From: Tetrastigma voinierianum
Lineage: Eukaryota > Streptophyta > Magnoliopsida > Vitales > Vitaceae
Reading direction: 5' to 3'
DNA: 64,000 nucleotides
NCBI GenBank assembly: GCA_016808115.1
Contig: JAEQBH010002439.1
Location: forward strand, 744,001 to 808,000
Part shown: one piece after another, positions 11,400 to 20,921 of the stretch
How the letters are laid out: each line of letters opens with the position of its first letter
Position numbering within the stretch: position 1 is the stretch's first letter
Made by a program: the position numbers and the translations under genes
The notes under the pieces: model-generated
Databases searched by the model: none
The model's input: only the letters and a program-made list of their open reading frames with translations
What the model was told of the DNA's origin: nothing

Positions 11400-12675
11400 A
11401 GCTTGCAAATCAGTCGGTTATTCAAGGTACTTTTCTATTCTTTCACTTACGAGCAAGAGTATTGTTTGATTATAACGATCTCATTCATTGTTGTTGCATC
11501 AGGTGTGAAAGATTTGGGCTTAGAAGTTGAAACCTTAGAAGAGTCGTTACATGTAAGTTCTCCCCTAGGGACTAGGGTGAGTGTTGATAAGATATGTTGG
11601 GATTGTGAGTTATAGATCTCATGGATTCTGCTCATTGTGGACCTTAGGGTCATGGACATGTTGGAGTTTGATGTCATCCATGGGATGGACTGGTTGACGG
11701 CACACTGAGTCATCATTTGTTGTGATCGTAGGAGGATTAATGCCTACACACAAGATGATGTTTGTATTATGTTTTAGGGGATAAGCATGATGCTTGACCT
11801 CGAGCTGTGTACAACTCTAGGTGGCACGGGTAGTTGATGGGTTGGTTGGTAAGCCTTACATTAGAAGACGAGGTAAGACAAGAGTTGGGTCTACCTCAGG
11901 TGGTTTGTGAATATGAGGACGTTTCTCCGGACGAACTACCGGGATTACCTCCGTATAGGGATGTAGACTTCACTATTGAGTTGCACCATGGTACATCACC
12001 CATTTCTATGACTCCGCATATAATGGCGCCTATTGAATTGTAGGAACTTAAGGTCCAATTGTAGAAATTGTTGGATAGAGGTTTTATTAGACCGAGCACT
12101 TCACCTTGGGGCGCTCCGGTACTGTTTTCCAAGAAGAGGGACAAGACTCTTTGGTTATGTATAGATTACCGGTAGTTGAATAGGGCTACTATCAAGAACA
12201 GGTACCCTTTGTCGAGAATTGATGATTTGTTTGATCATCTAAGAGGGGCGTGGTTTATTCCAAAATAGATCTTCGCATCGGTTACCATCAGTAGAGAGTT
12301 AGGGAGACAGATATCCCTAAGACGGCGTTTAGAATACGATATGGGCATTTCGAATTCACAGTGATACCATTCTAATTAACGAATGCTCCAGCGCGGCATT
12401 CATGGATCTTATGCATAGGGTGTTCTAGCCCTACCTAGATCGGTTCATTGTGGTTTTCATGGACAACATCTTGATCTACTCCAAGTCTGAGGAGGATCAT
12501 GAGGGTCATTTGAGGATTGTTCTCCTGACCTTGAGAGAACATCGGTTGTATGCCAAATTTAGCAAGTGTGAATTTTGGCTTATTGAGGTGAGATTCTTGG
12601 GGTATGTGATATCAACTTCGGGGTATCCGTGGACCAGGAAAAGGTTGAGGTAGTTATGAGTTGGGAGTATTCCAT
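11400..12675 (+). pseudogene. Chromovirus C protease and reverse transcriptase, truncated
   Basis: Protease words appear at 11490-11700 (SPLGTRVSVDK, DVIHGMDWL). RT begins at about 11834 (VCEYEDVSPDELPGLPP, then LLDRGFIRPSTSPWGAPV) and reaches the palm (FMDNILIYS at 12456-12482) and KFSKCEFWL. The catalytic FIDD has become FMDN: codon 12465-12467 is AAC. Sequence stops matching RT at about 12675, and everything downstream (RNase H, integrase, chromodomain, 3' LTR) is absent because of a junction with element D. Confidence 0.82.
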
Positions 12676-13031
12676 GATAGGTTTGGGTGATGTTGCAAAA
12701 CCCAGGCTGTATGTGTTCAAGTATGGGTTACCTACATACTGAATTTACCCCATAGGGATATATGGGTTCCAACCTTGACTTGCCACCCTTTGATGTTGAC
12801 CATAGGCTAATTGCCTCCTTTGTAGTTGCTGAGTTAGGAGAGCCAATTGAGTCGCTAAATTTATGAAAGCATCTATTGTCAATCAACACCTACAAAACAA
12901 AAACAAAAAAAAAAATCCAAATTAAAATGGAAAATGAAAATAAAACAAGACTAACTATATCAAAAGTAGAGTCAAACTATTTCGAATCAATATCAATAGA
13001 AACACAATCCTCGACAATGGTGCCAAAAACT
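12676..13031 (-). pseudogene. Element D leader and gag fragment
   Basis: The minus strand runs from the primer-binding site of D into a few hundred bases that match the leader and gag-like region of element A (35980-36370). Shared words include tgtatgtgttcaagtatggg and gagttaggagag. The rest of D is missing: the fragment butts against chromovirus C at about 12676 without an LTR, so the junction is a deletion or illegitimate recombination, not a clean insertion. Confidence 0.6.
13011..13025 (-). other. Primer-binding site of element D
   Basis: The minus strand reads TGGCACCATTGTCGA, six bases after the LTR end (GCCTATCA). It is a mutated form of the TGGCGCCGTTGTC primer site seen in B. Confidence 0.7.
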
Positions 13032-14335
13032 TGATAGGCACGGAACATGTTATATAAAATATGAATGCCTAAGTGCACAAGTGCACTCATCACATCAAGT
13101 AATAAAGTGAAAGTAAGAGTATCATCCCACAAGGATTGGTTATTAACTACCGATTCTAATTTAGCTTAGGCTATTTTGATTAATCAGGAAAAGACCCGAG
13201 TGAGATAACTAGCATGCAATTTCCTAAACTACAACGACTTAAGACAAAAGATAAAACAAGACTCAAAATCCTAGGGCATATATTTCACCAATTCAAGCCT
13301 ATATGAACCTCCTAACTCAATCAATCAATGTTCATTTCATTATGTTGATGGCGATTTCACTAATGCATATGTGAAAATCTTTCAAACATCCGCACACTAC
13401 CCTTAGAAAAGGTTATACTACATCTCTGCCTCAAACCATCATAATTAAGGATGTAGGTAACCATAGAAACCGATGATAATATACGCCTAATCTAAGCAGA
13501 TATCTACATTACATGATAACTAAATGGTAAATCATTCATGGTATAGCTTAATCATCACTTCTTAGTCTCAAACCAAACCATAATCCATGCAAGTATTAGC
13601 CAAATACCCACAAACATTAAGGATTAAATGAACTACTCAACTCATGTGAAAATAAAGCATGAATAAATAGAAATTAAAAGAATTCATGCATTCAAGTCTT
13701 GGCTACATCTAAACCCTAAGAAAACTAACTAAATAGTATCTAGAAAAGAAGTTAGAACTGTCAAAAGAAAGAAATACAAAAGGAGGAAGAGATTAAATAG
13801 ATTTGGCATTGAAAGCTCCCTTCTCTTCTCCTCAACCATCGTCTTCTTCTTCAAGTTCTCCTCTTCTTCAAGTGCAGTGCCCTACGGTGTTTCCACCCAA
13901 AGGGACTTAGTTCTAAAATCCTAAATCATGTTCTACTTAAAGATCATCCAAAATGGGCTGAAAACTGATGTTGGTCATCGGTGACGTGACATGCGAGGTG
14001 ATATGCTGAAGAATTATGGATCATGTCGTGACATCGTGGTTTGCACGTTGCGACGTGAAGGCTGTTGTTGAAGATCTGACTTGGTGACGTTGTGACATTT
14101 TCTGTAGTTGCAAGGAATGCTTCTCTATCACATCGCAATGTGAGCTGCTACTTCACTATTTTTTGATTTTTCTACGTTTTGCTTCGTTTCTGGTTTGATT
14201 TCGCCCCGGTTTCTTCCATTATCTCCTAATGGATGGCCTAACACAAATATGAGAATTTAGAGCATTAGAACACTTATTTATATCATAAAAACTACAAAAT
14301 AACACACAAAACATAGGTATAAAATATACTCATCA
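13032..14335 (-). repeat. 5' LTR of Tat/Athila-like element D
   Basis: On the minus strand it starts TGATGAGTATA and ends GCCTATCA. The LTRs of element E (25269 and 30431) start and end the same way, and the first 100 bases align with E (taagtg, aatgctctaaat). It contains CG-rich words such as gacgttgtgac and gtcgtgacatcg at 13980-14130, also found in E and L. The upper edge at 14335 abuts the ERF sequence. No 3' LTR of D is in the window. Confidence 0.72.
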
Positions 14336-14784
14336 ACATGGCTCTTAACCTAGCCTTAATCTACAAATCGAAAATTTTCCCCGATTATTCTTCCTCATAT
14401 AAGAATGGTAGGAGAGTGCGGGGAAAGTTTGCAACAAAGATACGAGACTCAAATAGGCATGGTAGGAGAGTGTGGATTGGTACATTTGATACAGTTGAAG
14501 CTGCCACCTTAGCATGTGATCAAGCTGCATTTTCCATGAGGGGGTCAATGGTCGTCCTCAATTTTCCAATGAAGTATGTCAAGAAGTCCCTTAGAGAGAT
14601 TAAACATGGCCACCTGGATGGTGGGTCACTGGTAATGGCACTAGACAATGGGGTCTCAATAGGGCCAAGATCAGCTAATGGGGGAAAATAAGAGAAAAAG
14701 AAACGACAACAAAATGTTTTGGTGTTTGAGGACTTAGGCATTGATTATTTGGAGCAACTCTTGAGTTCATTAGAAAGCTGTTGA
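14336..14784 (+). pseudogene. ERF transcription factor pseudogene (AP2/ERF group IX, 3' half)
   Basis: This is a host gene remnant. The open frame from ATG 14338 (117 codons) contains an AP2/ERF DNA-binding domain at about residues 21-77: KFATKIRDSNRHGRRVW, then WIGTF, a DQAAFSMRGS block and VLNFP. The first strand is damaged: the usual YRGVRRRPWGKF reads YKNGRRVRGKF, losing the tryptophan. An in-frame TAA at 14689-14691 ends it. The same frame then runs 30 more codons to TGA 14782, encoding VFEDLGIDYLEQLL, the EDLL-type activation motif of ERF1-like group IX proteins. The natural N-terminus is missing because element D's LTR ends at 14335. The family would bind GCC-box promoters in ethylene/defence responses. 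Loss of the N-terminus, a key DNA-contact residue and the stop argue for a pseudogene. A truncated AP2-only product cannot be excluded. Confidence 0.85.
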
Positions 14785-15030
14785 GATTTCTACATTCAAT
14801 TTTTCTTTTCTATTTTAGTTGAAATGTTATTCTTTTATATGGTTTTCTTATATGATATTTTCAAGAGTGAGGCATATTCTATTCTTATTGGGATGTAATC
14901 TAATTTAGGGTTGGATCCATTTTTGACTTATATATATATATATATATTGAAATGAGATAACTTTATTGATTCAGGTTAGTAATACAATCGATAGAAACAT
15001 TGAATCAAATGTGCTAAAAAACTATCATAG
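14785..15030 (+). other. ERF 3' flank with (TA)n
   Basis: AT-rich sequence following the ERF stop, plausibly its old 3' UTR. It contains a (TA)10 microsatellite at 14929-14948 and no gene signal. It ends where the 27-bp minisatellite begins. Confidence 0.5.
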
Positions 15031-15214
15031 TTTAGGCGTTCAGAGTCGTTATTTTCATTTTGGCATTTAAAGTCATTCTTTTCATTTTGGATTTCAGAGT
15101 CGTTCTTTTCATTTTTGCATTTAGAGTCATTCTTTTCATTTTGGAGTTTAGAGTCGTTCTTTTCATTTTGGCATTCAAAGCCATTCTTTTTCAATTTAGG
15201 CATTCAGAGTCATC
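15031..15214. repeat. 27-bp minisatellite, left block
   Basis: About seven degenerate units of 27 bp are built from gagtcattcttttcatttt followed by ggcattca. The array stops at 15214 and resumes in phase at 37920, showing that element A split it. Because 27 is a multiple of three, open frames with 9-residue periodicity appear on both strands (NEKNDSKCQ on the minus strand). I see no sign they are genes. Confidence 0.85.
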
Positions 15215-15292
15215 CGTTGTTGCGATTTTATATGTGCAAATAATAAAGTGGACTAATTAATTCTGGGATGTTGAACCCATGGGGACTATGCT
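15215..15292 (-). repeat. 3' LTR of element A, outer segment
   Basis: It matches the start of the 36375 LTR (gttgttgcgatttta, then actaattaa and gggatgt), with an internal deletion of the stretch around 36401-36427. It is cut at 15292 by the LTR of K. Confidence 0.82.
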
Positions 15293-16046
15293 TGTAATGC
15301 CCCAAAAAATACCTAAATTTTATCAATAAATTTTATTATATATATTACAGGTATGAATTGAAATTTGACCTTAGGTTTTTCCGGAAAACTGATAAATTGT
15401 GAAATGTAAAATGAATATGTGAGCATATGATTAAATGTTATATCTTTAAAATGAGAATTGATTGACCCTAGAAATAAAACCAAGTGTAAAAAGAGCCAAT
15501 TGGAATTGGTAAAATATAGGACTGGGGTCAGAATAGGAGTAAGCTTAAATGCTAAAATTGAATTAAAAGATAAATGAAAATTAAAATGAAACCAAAAGGA
15601 GAAAATGAGAAATGGAATTTGTGTGTGAGAATTTGAACATGGCCTTACACTTAGTGGGGTTTAAAGACCCAATTTTGGTGGTTTGAGCTCATTTTGAGCA
15701 AATCACAGGGAGAGAAAGAGGAGAAAAAGGGGAGAAGAGCTAGGGCTTGAAGAAGATGAGTTTTAAGTTTGGATTTCTTCCCATTTTCTTACTCCTTTGT
15801 GATCAACTTGACAAGTGAAAGGTGAAGAGGCGAGTAAAGAAAAACAAAACTAACTTCATATTTTGTGTTTTTTGATTTTGGGGTAAAGCCACCCAACTTA
15901 AGAAAAAGGGTTTTATTGGTGTTAAACCAGTTTGGAGTTGTTTGGAATTTGGATTATGGTGGGTTTTGATGTAGGATGGATTTGAGAGGTTTATTCGATG
16001 GTGAGAAATGGAGAAAAATCGCCATTTACGGGTGGGAACTCGCAAA

Positions 16047-16215
16047 AGGGTACCGGTACCCAAAGTTGGTACCGGTACCCATTATGTAGAGGGGATTTGG
16101 TACCGGTACCAAAAAATTTGGGTTCCGGTACCCATTCAAAGTGAAGGACTGGTACCGATATCGGTCAAAGTGGTACCGGTACTGGTCAAAGTGGTACTGG
16201 TACCGATGCTTCTAG
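16047..16215. repeat. Cluster of GGTACCGGTACC palindromes in LTR of K
   Basis: About seven variants of ggtaccggtacc or its degenerate forms (ggtaccgatatcggt, ggtaccggtactggt, ggtactggtaccgat) occur within 170 bases. The 12-bp core is perfectly self-complementary. In LTR2 the cluster is reduced to one ggtacc and a few tacc half-motifs at 21663-21705. Confidence 0.8.
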
Positions 16216-16804
16216 AAGCCCTGATTTTTGTACCCTTGCACTATTAAGTCTCTTATTCGTACACCGATTGTTTAGGGACCTTAATAAAGGTTTAATGGGG
16301 GTTCATATAAGAGTATACGAGAGAGAAAACGTACCATACCTCGCCACCTCGGCGAAGCAAATGGGCAGACTTAGCGTCTTGACCCAAAACCGTTAATGAA
16401 GATTAATTGTCATTCACTAAAAATGTATAATAATTGTTTATCCACTAAGAATGGTGTAATTGTTATTGACTAGGGACGGGTGAGGATCACCTAACCTATG
16501 ACCGAGATCGAAGGGAAGGAAACGAGAGCCGATAGCTTCGGTTAGTTCTTCGAACCTCTATTCCGATTCAAGTATTGTTAGTTCTTTGTTCACTGAAATT
16601 ATATTCATATTTCAAGTGTTTGGTAATTACTAAATAAACCTGAAATGAGTATATGGAATGAGTGTATCCCTTGAAATAAATATTCTGAAACGTATATGGG
16701 TTTAAGATATGATATTTGAAATGTTGGCAACTAAATGCATGTGAGTGATTGATGAATTGTCTTGAATTGGTCAATTCTTGACATCTTGAATTGAATCGAT
16801 ATAC

Positions 16805-17045
16805 CGAATGACCAACATGAAGGGATGCACCAATCGACATCCATCATAAAGGCAAACCGAAATTGTTCAATGTCCCATATGGCGGGATGCACCAATCGGC
16901 ATCCGTCATAATGGTGTATGGCATTGTTAAAATGTCCCACTTGGTGGAATGCACCAATCGACATCTGTCATGATGGCGTATGGCATTTTTAAATGACCAC
17001 TTGGCGGATCTGTCGTCATCCATCATGATGGGAGACGGTGTTAAA
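16805..17045 (+). repeat. Tandem ~62-bp units in LTR of K
   Basis: The unit carries gatgcaccaatcg, catccgtcat and aatgtcccac. About 3.5 copies are present here and about 3 more decayed copies at 22375-22540 in LTR2, in the same relative place. Confidence 0.8.
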
Positions 17046-17903
17046 TGTGTAAGCACATTACCGAATAGCCAAAGGATGATTCGTGTTGAGCGTAATTCGT
17101 CATGAATGTGAATTGTATAGACAAAGTGAAATAACAAAATTTGATGAGTGTAAATGAGATTTGTAAACTAAATACATCCTTGGGAGTATATGTTTGAATC
17201 TCATGATTTGAGTTAAATAAATTGGTTGCATGTGAAAATGCACATTTTGATATGATCAGTGATTTGTAAAGTGAAAGAATGTGAAAATGAATAATCATGA
17301 GTATAGTTTGATATAAGAGGCATGATTTTATGACAAATGCATGTCGTGTTCGTGGAATAGAACTGTATAGAACCACTAGCATGAAAATGCTTAGCGTGTG
17401 AATTTTATCTATGCACATGATTCGAGTGGCGGGAAGAAGAGCGAATCGAGGAAACCTGAGAGTCATAGAGAAAGTTATGGCATAAGTATATACCCCGTCC
17501 TTATGCATAATATCATTTCTTTTGAATATGAGTATTTTGTGAACAAAGAGTTAATCCTGCTGCGATGTTTTGTATATATTATTTGTAAAAGGCATGATAC
17601 TCCATTTTGTAAGCATTGTTGTACTTAAAAGTAAATGTTTATGGGCCTACCATTTGAAATGCTTCCGTGTAATTGAAAACTCTAAAACGAAATGACATAA
17701 ATAAATGTTTTTGATAAGATAAATGAAAACGGTCGGAGTAAACCGGGCTCCGGTTTCGATCAGCCATTTACGTTGGTCCTAGAATTTGAGTCGCGACACT
17801 TTTGAAAAAAAAAAACAAATAAATAAAAAGAATTAAATGAGCATCCCGGAACCGATTCAGAACCGCCAATCGGGTCGGACCGGAAACGGGTGCTACACTT
17901 TAG

Positions 17904-17915
17904 TGGTATCATAGC
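17904..17915 (+). other. Primer-binding site of element K
   Basis: It reads TGGTATCATAGC, six bases after the LTR end. This is the initiator methionine tRNA site (TGGTATCAGAGC) with one mismatch, as usual for chromoviruses. Confidence 0.85.
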
Positions 17916-18051
17916 CTAGGTTTAGGCGTTTTTGGAAAAAGGCCCTAAACAATTTTGTAAAAAGCTTTTGAAAATGGTATTCGACATACAGTACAGTTTG
18001 CAGGATGACATGACTCCTAGCAGCGGATCTTGTCGGTCTTAATAGGTAAGC

Positions 18052-18740
18052 ATGGATGGTTCAGGTACCCATAGGGTTGAAGGTGACCATGGAAATCGTC
18101 CTGATAATCTTGCTAGTGTGGTAGGTGGACAATCATCTCATGCTCCACCAGTAAATGAACCGGAAAAAGTGGAAGGAGGTACTATGGGTATCCTCCAACA
18201 GTTAGCTCAGGCTTTACAAAGAGCTAGGCAACCAGCTGCAATTGCTCCGCAGCAATCAGCCATTGAGAGAATGGCAAGGTACCGACCGATAGACTTTCTT
18301 AGAAAGAAAGAAGATGAGCCTTCAATGGCAGAGAATTGGCTCGAGAGGACCGAGCGAATGCTTGATAAATCATTGCACATCGGAGAAGTTGGAATGTGCG
18401 ACCTCACTACTACAGGATGAGGCTTATCAGTGGTGGGTTTCCGTGACCAGGACCGCACCACCAGAGAGAGTTACATGGAGGTTCTTCTTGGATGAGTTAG
18501 CTTATTATAATGGAGTTGCATCTATTTAAACAATATGCAACGAGAGTTTCATAATCTGAAACAAAGGCAATTAAGTGTAACCAAATATTTGAGAGAATTT
18601 ACACGGTTGAGCAAGTATGCTCCCGAGATGCTAGTAACCGAAGAAGAGAAGTGTTGTAAGTTTGAAGATGACATTCGGGCCCATGTCATAGGATTTTTTC
18701 CATGTTATTTTCAAAATCATGACATATTACTCTATTGAGC
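18052..18740 (+). pseudogene. Chromovirus K gag
   Basis: The ATG at 18052 opens a Gag frame of 122 codons (IERMARYRPIDFLRKKEDEP, ENWLERTERMLDK). A frameshift near 18395 leads to EAYQWWVSV and ERVTWRFFLDEL, and another near 18535 to NLKQRQLSVTKYLREFTRLS and YAPEMLVTEEEKC. These are the capsid-domain words of chromovirus Gag. The end of the capsid is shortened, and the nucleocapsid follows in yet another frame. Confidence 0.82.
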
Positions 18741-18929
18741 AGTAAAGAAAGAAGAAAATGAAAGGAAATATAGAAGACGGGGAAAAGAAAATCGATCGGT
18801 TAAGTGCTCATCGGCGGCCAGTAAGGTCGAGGAACCCGCGGGGTTCCGATGCGCTGCGGCTCGGGCCCGCCGATAGAGACTATTCTGCGGGCCGACAGCT
18901 GTAAGTGCAAGAGGAGGTGCTTCTAGAGG

Positions 18930-19150
18930 ACGAGATGCTCCTCGTTATCCTCAGTGTGGGAGAAGACACAAGGGAGAGTGTTGGAGATTGACAGGTGCTT
19001 GCTTGGGTTGTGGATCCAACGGAGCGCGAATGCGAGAAATTATGCAAGGCACGTCCGCTTCCACGACACGGAACGGGGCAACGTTTATCGATGCGAAGGC
19101 GGCAAGTGTTGCATCCCGAGGTGTTCGAGGCAGGGACACAGACTTTGGGT
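18930..19150 (+). pseudogene. K zinc knuckle and protease remnant
   Basis: The frame from about 18940 reads YPQCGRRHKGECWRL and then TGACLGCG, a decayed CCHC-type nucleic-acid-binding knuckle of Gag. Soon after, only a few residues of possible protease origin are left before the RT N-terminus starts at 19159. Around 150 codons expected for the protease are missing, so an internal deletion is inferred. Confidence 0.6.
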
Positions 19151-19158
19151 AGGCAAGA

Positions 19159-19960
19159 TGGTGCGGAAAGGATGTGAAGCCTACTTGGCTTATGTGATTG
19201 ATATAGTAAAGGCAAGGCCTAGTGTATCTGATATCCCTACCGTTAGTGACTTTTCGGATGTGTTTCCGAAAGAGTTACCAGGATTGCTTCCACATAGGGA
19301 AATTGAGTTTGCTATCGACGTTGTATCATGTGCCACGCTGGCATCAATTACACCGTACCGAATGGCTCCATTGGAGTTAAAGGAATTGAAATTGTAGTTG
19401 CAAGAACTGGTAGAAAAAAGGGTTTATTCGACTAAGTGTATCACCATGGGGAGCTCATGTGCTCTTTGTTAAAAAGAAAGATGGTATGCTCAGGTTATGT
19501 ATCGATTAAAGGCAACTGAACAAGTTGATCATAAAGAATAAGTATCTGTTACCCAAGGTTGAGGATTAAGGATGCAGATGTGCATAAGACAGCATTCAGA
19601 ACAAGACAGCGACATTATGAGTTCCTTGTAATTCCGTTTGGTTTGACAAATGCACCAGCGGCTTTCATGGATTTAATGAACCGTGTCTTCCAACCGTATG
19701 TGGATCAATTTGTCGTAGTGATCATAGACAACATAATTGTGTATTCAAAGGATCAAGAAAATCATGATACACACCTTCAGGTAGTGTTAGCAACTTTGAG
19801 AAAAGAAAGGTTATATGCAAAACTGAGCAAGTGCGAGTTTTGGTTAAAGGAAGTGTCCTTCCTTGGACACATTGTATCAGAAAAAGGGATTCGAGTGGAT
19901 TCAAAGAAAATAGAAGTGGTTATTGATTGGAAACCACATGATATCACGAAGTGTGTGTAG
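19159..19960 (+). pseudogene. K reverse transcriptase
   Basis: The N-terminal frame (to 19397) has VSDFSDVFPKELPGLLP and SITPYRMAPLELKEL. After a frameshifted stretch, the frame at 19559-19960 has FLVIPFGLTNAPAAFMDLMN, the catalytic block VVVIIDNIIVYS, and LSKCEFWLKEVSFLGHIVS. The catalytic pair should be DD but the second aspartate (codon 19730-19732) is AAC, asparagine. That, with the stops, makes the enzyme dead. Chromovirus identity is clear from the thumb motif. Confidence 0.87.
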
Positions 19961-20087
19961 TTTCTTGGGATTGAGGTTGCACTACGGAAGGTTCGTTAGG
20001 GGTTTTGATATTGCAACCCTATAGCTGGTGCTCTAGAAAAATGTAAAGTTTAAGTGGAGTGAAAAGTGCTAAATAAGTTTTGATAAG

Positions 20088-20399
20088 TTGAAAGCGTTCT
20101 TAACTGAGGCACTGGTTCTTACTCAGCCGACCTACGGTAAGGAATATGTGATTTTTTGTGATGATTCACTAAATGGACTTGGATGTGTCCTAATACAAGA
20201 GGGTAAGGTGGTAGCATATGCTTCAAGACAATTGAAGCCACATGAGAAAAACTACCTTATGCATGATTTGGAATTAGCTGTAATTGTATTTGCGTTAAAA
20301 TTTTGGAGACATTATTTGTATGGAGAAAAGTGTTTCATCTACACTGATCATAAGAATCTTAAGTATTTGCCCTCACAACGAGAGCTTAACTTGAGATAG
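20088..20399 (+). pseudogene. K RNase H
   Basis: A 103-codon open frame carries FLTEALVLTQPTYGKEYVIF, CDDSLNGLGCVLIQEGKVVA, ASRQLKPHEKNY, DLELAVIVFALKFWRHYLYG and IYTDHKNLKYL. This is the standard order of the gypsy RNase H domain. The catalytic first Asp region is present. It ends at a TAG at the point where the integrase should follow. Confidence 0.87.
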
Positions 20400-20468
20400 T
20401 GTAGATGGATGGAGTTGATAAAGGACTATGACTGCATGATTGATTATCACTGAGGAAAGCGATGTAGT

Positions 20469-20890
20469 GTGTGCATTGTGGTTGCAGGTGTTTTTGAAAG
20501 TATCGCCTTGGAAGAAGGTGATGAGATTAGGAAAAATGGCAAGTTAAGCCCTAGGTTTATTGGGCCTTATGAAGTAATCGAAAAAGTGGGTCCAGTGGTG
20601 TATAGATTGGCATTACCTCCTAAATTGGAAAGGATTCATAACGTATTCCATATCTTGATGTTGAGGAGGTACCGATCCGATCCATTGCACGTAGTCTCGT
20701 CAGAGACAATTGAGCTTAGACCGGATTTGACATATGAAGAAGAGCCAGTAGAGATCTTGGCTCGCGAAGTGAAAGAACTGCGGAACAAGAAGATTCCGTT
20801 AGTCAAAGTGTTGTGGAGAAACCACAAGACTTAGGAAAGTGAAGAAACGATGTGACAGCAGCATCCACAACTGTTTAACTAAGGTAAATT
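20469..20890 (+). pseudogene. K integrase C-terminus and chromodomain remnant
   Basis: The RNase H end is followed within 100 bases by the integrase GPY/F module (LSPRFIGPYEVIEKVGPVVY, then LALPPKLERIHNVFHILML) and the chromodomain-like tail (EILAREVKELRNKKIPLVKV, then LWRNHKT and a stop). The zinc-binding and DDE core, about 300 codons, is missing, so K underwent a large internal deletion. The chromodomain would have targeted insertion to modified histones. Confidence 0.83.
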
Positions 20891-20909
20891 TCAAGGACAA
20901 AATTTTCTT

Positions 20910-20921
20910 AAGTGGGGAAGT
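20910..20921 (+). other. Polypurine tract of element K
   Basis: aagtggggaagt lies immediately before the LTR2 start TGTAACACC, the expected plus-strand primer position. Confidence 0.72.

Larger units (their letters stand above)
15293..17897 (+). repeat. 5' LTR of element K
   Basis: This 2.6 kb LTR begins TGTAATGCC and ends GCTACA. It matches 20922-23436 along its length. It contains a cluster of GGTACC-based palindromes (16047-16215) and about three and a half copies of a roughly 62-bp unit (16805-17045). Short open frames inside are not supported as genes. Confidence 0.85.

Noticed and set aside
15060..15260. Open frames with 9-residue repeats as a possible repeat protein
   Set aside because: They are translations of the 27-bp minisatellite, run into the LTR of A, and have no start context or partner domain.
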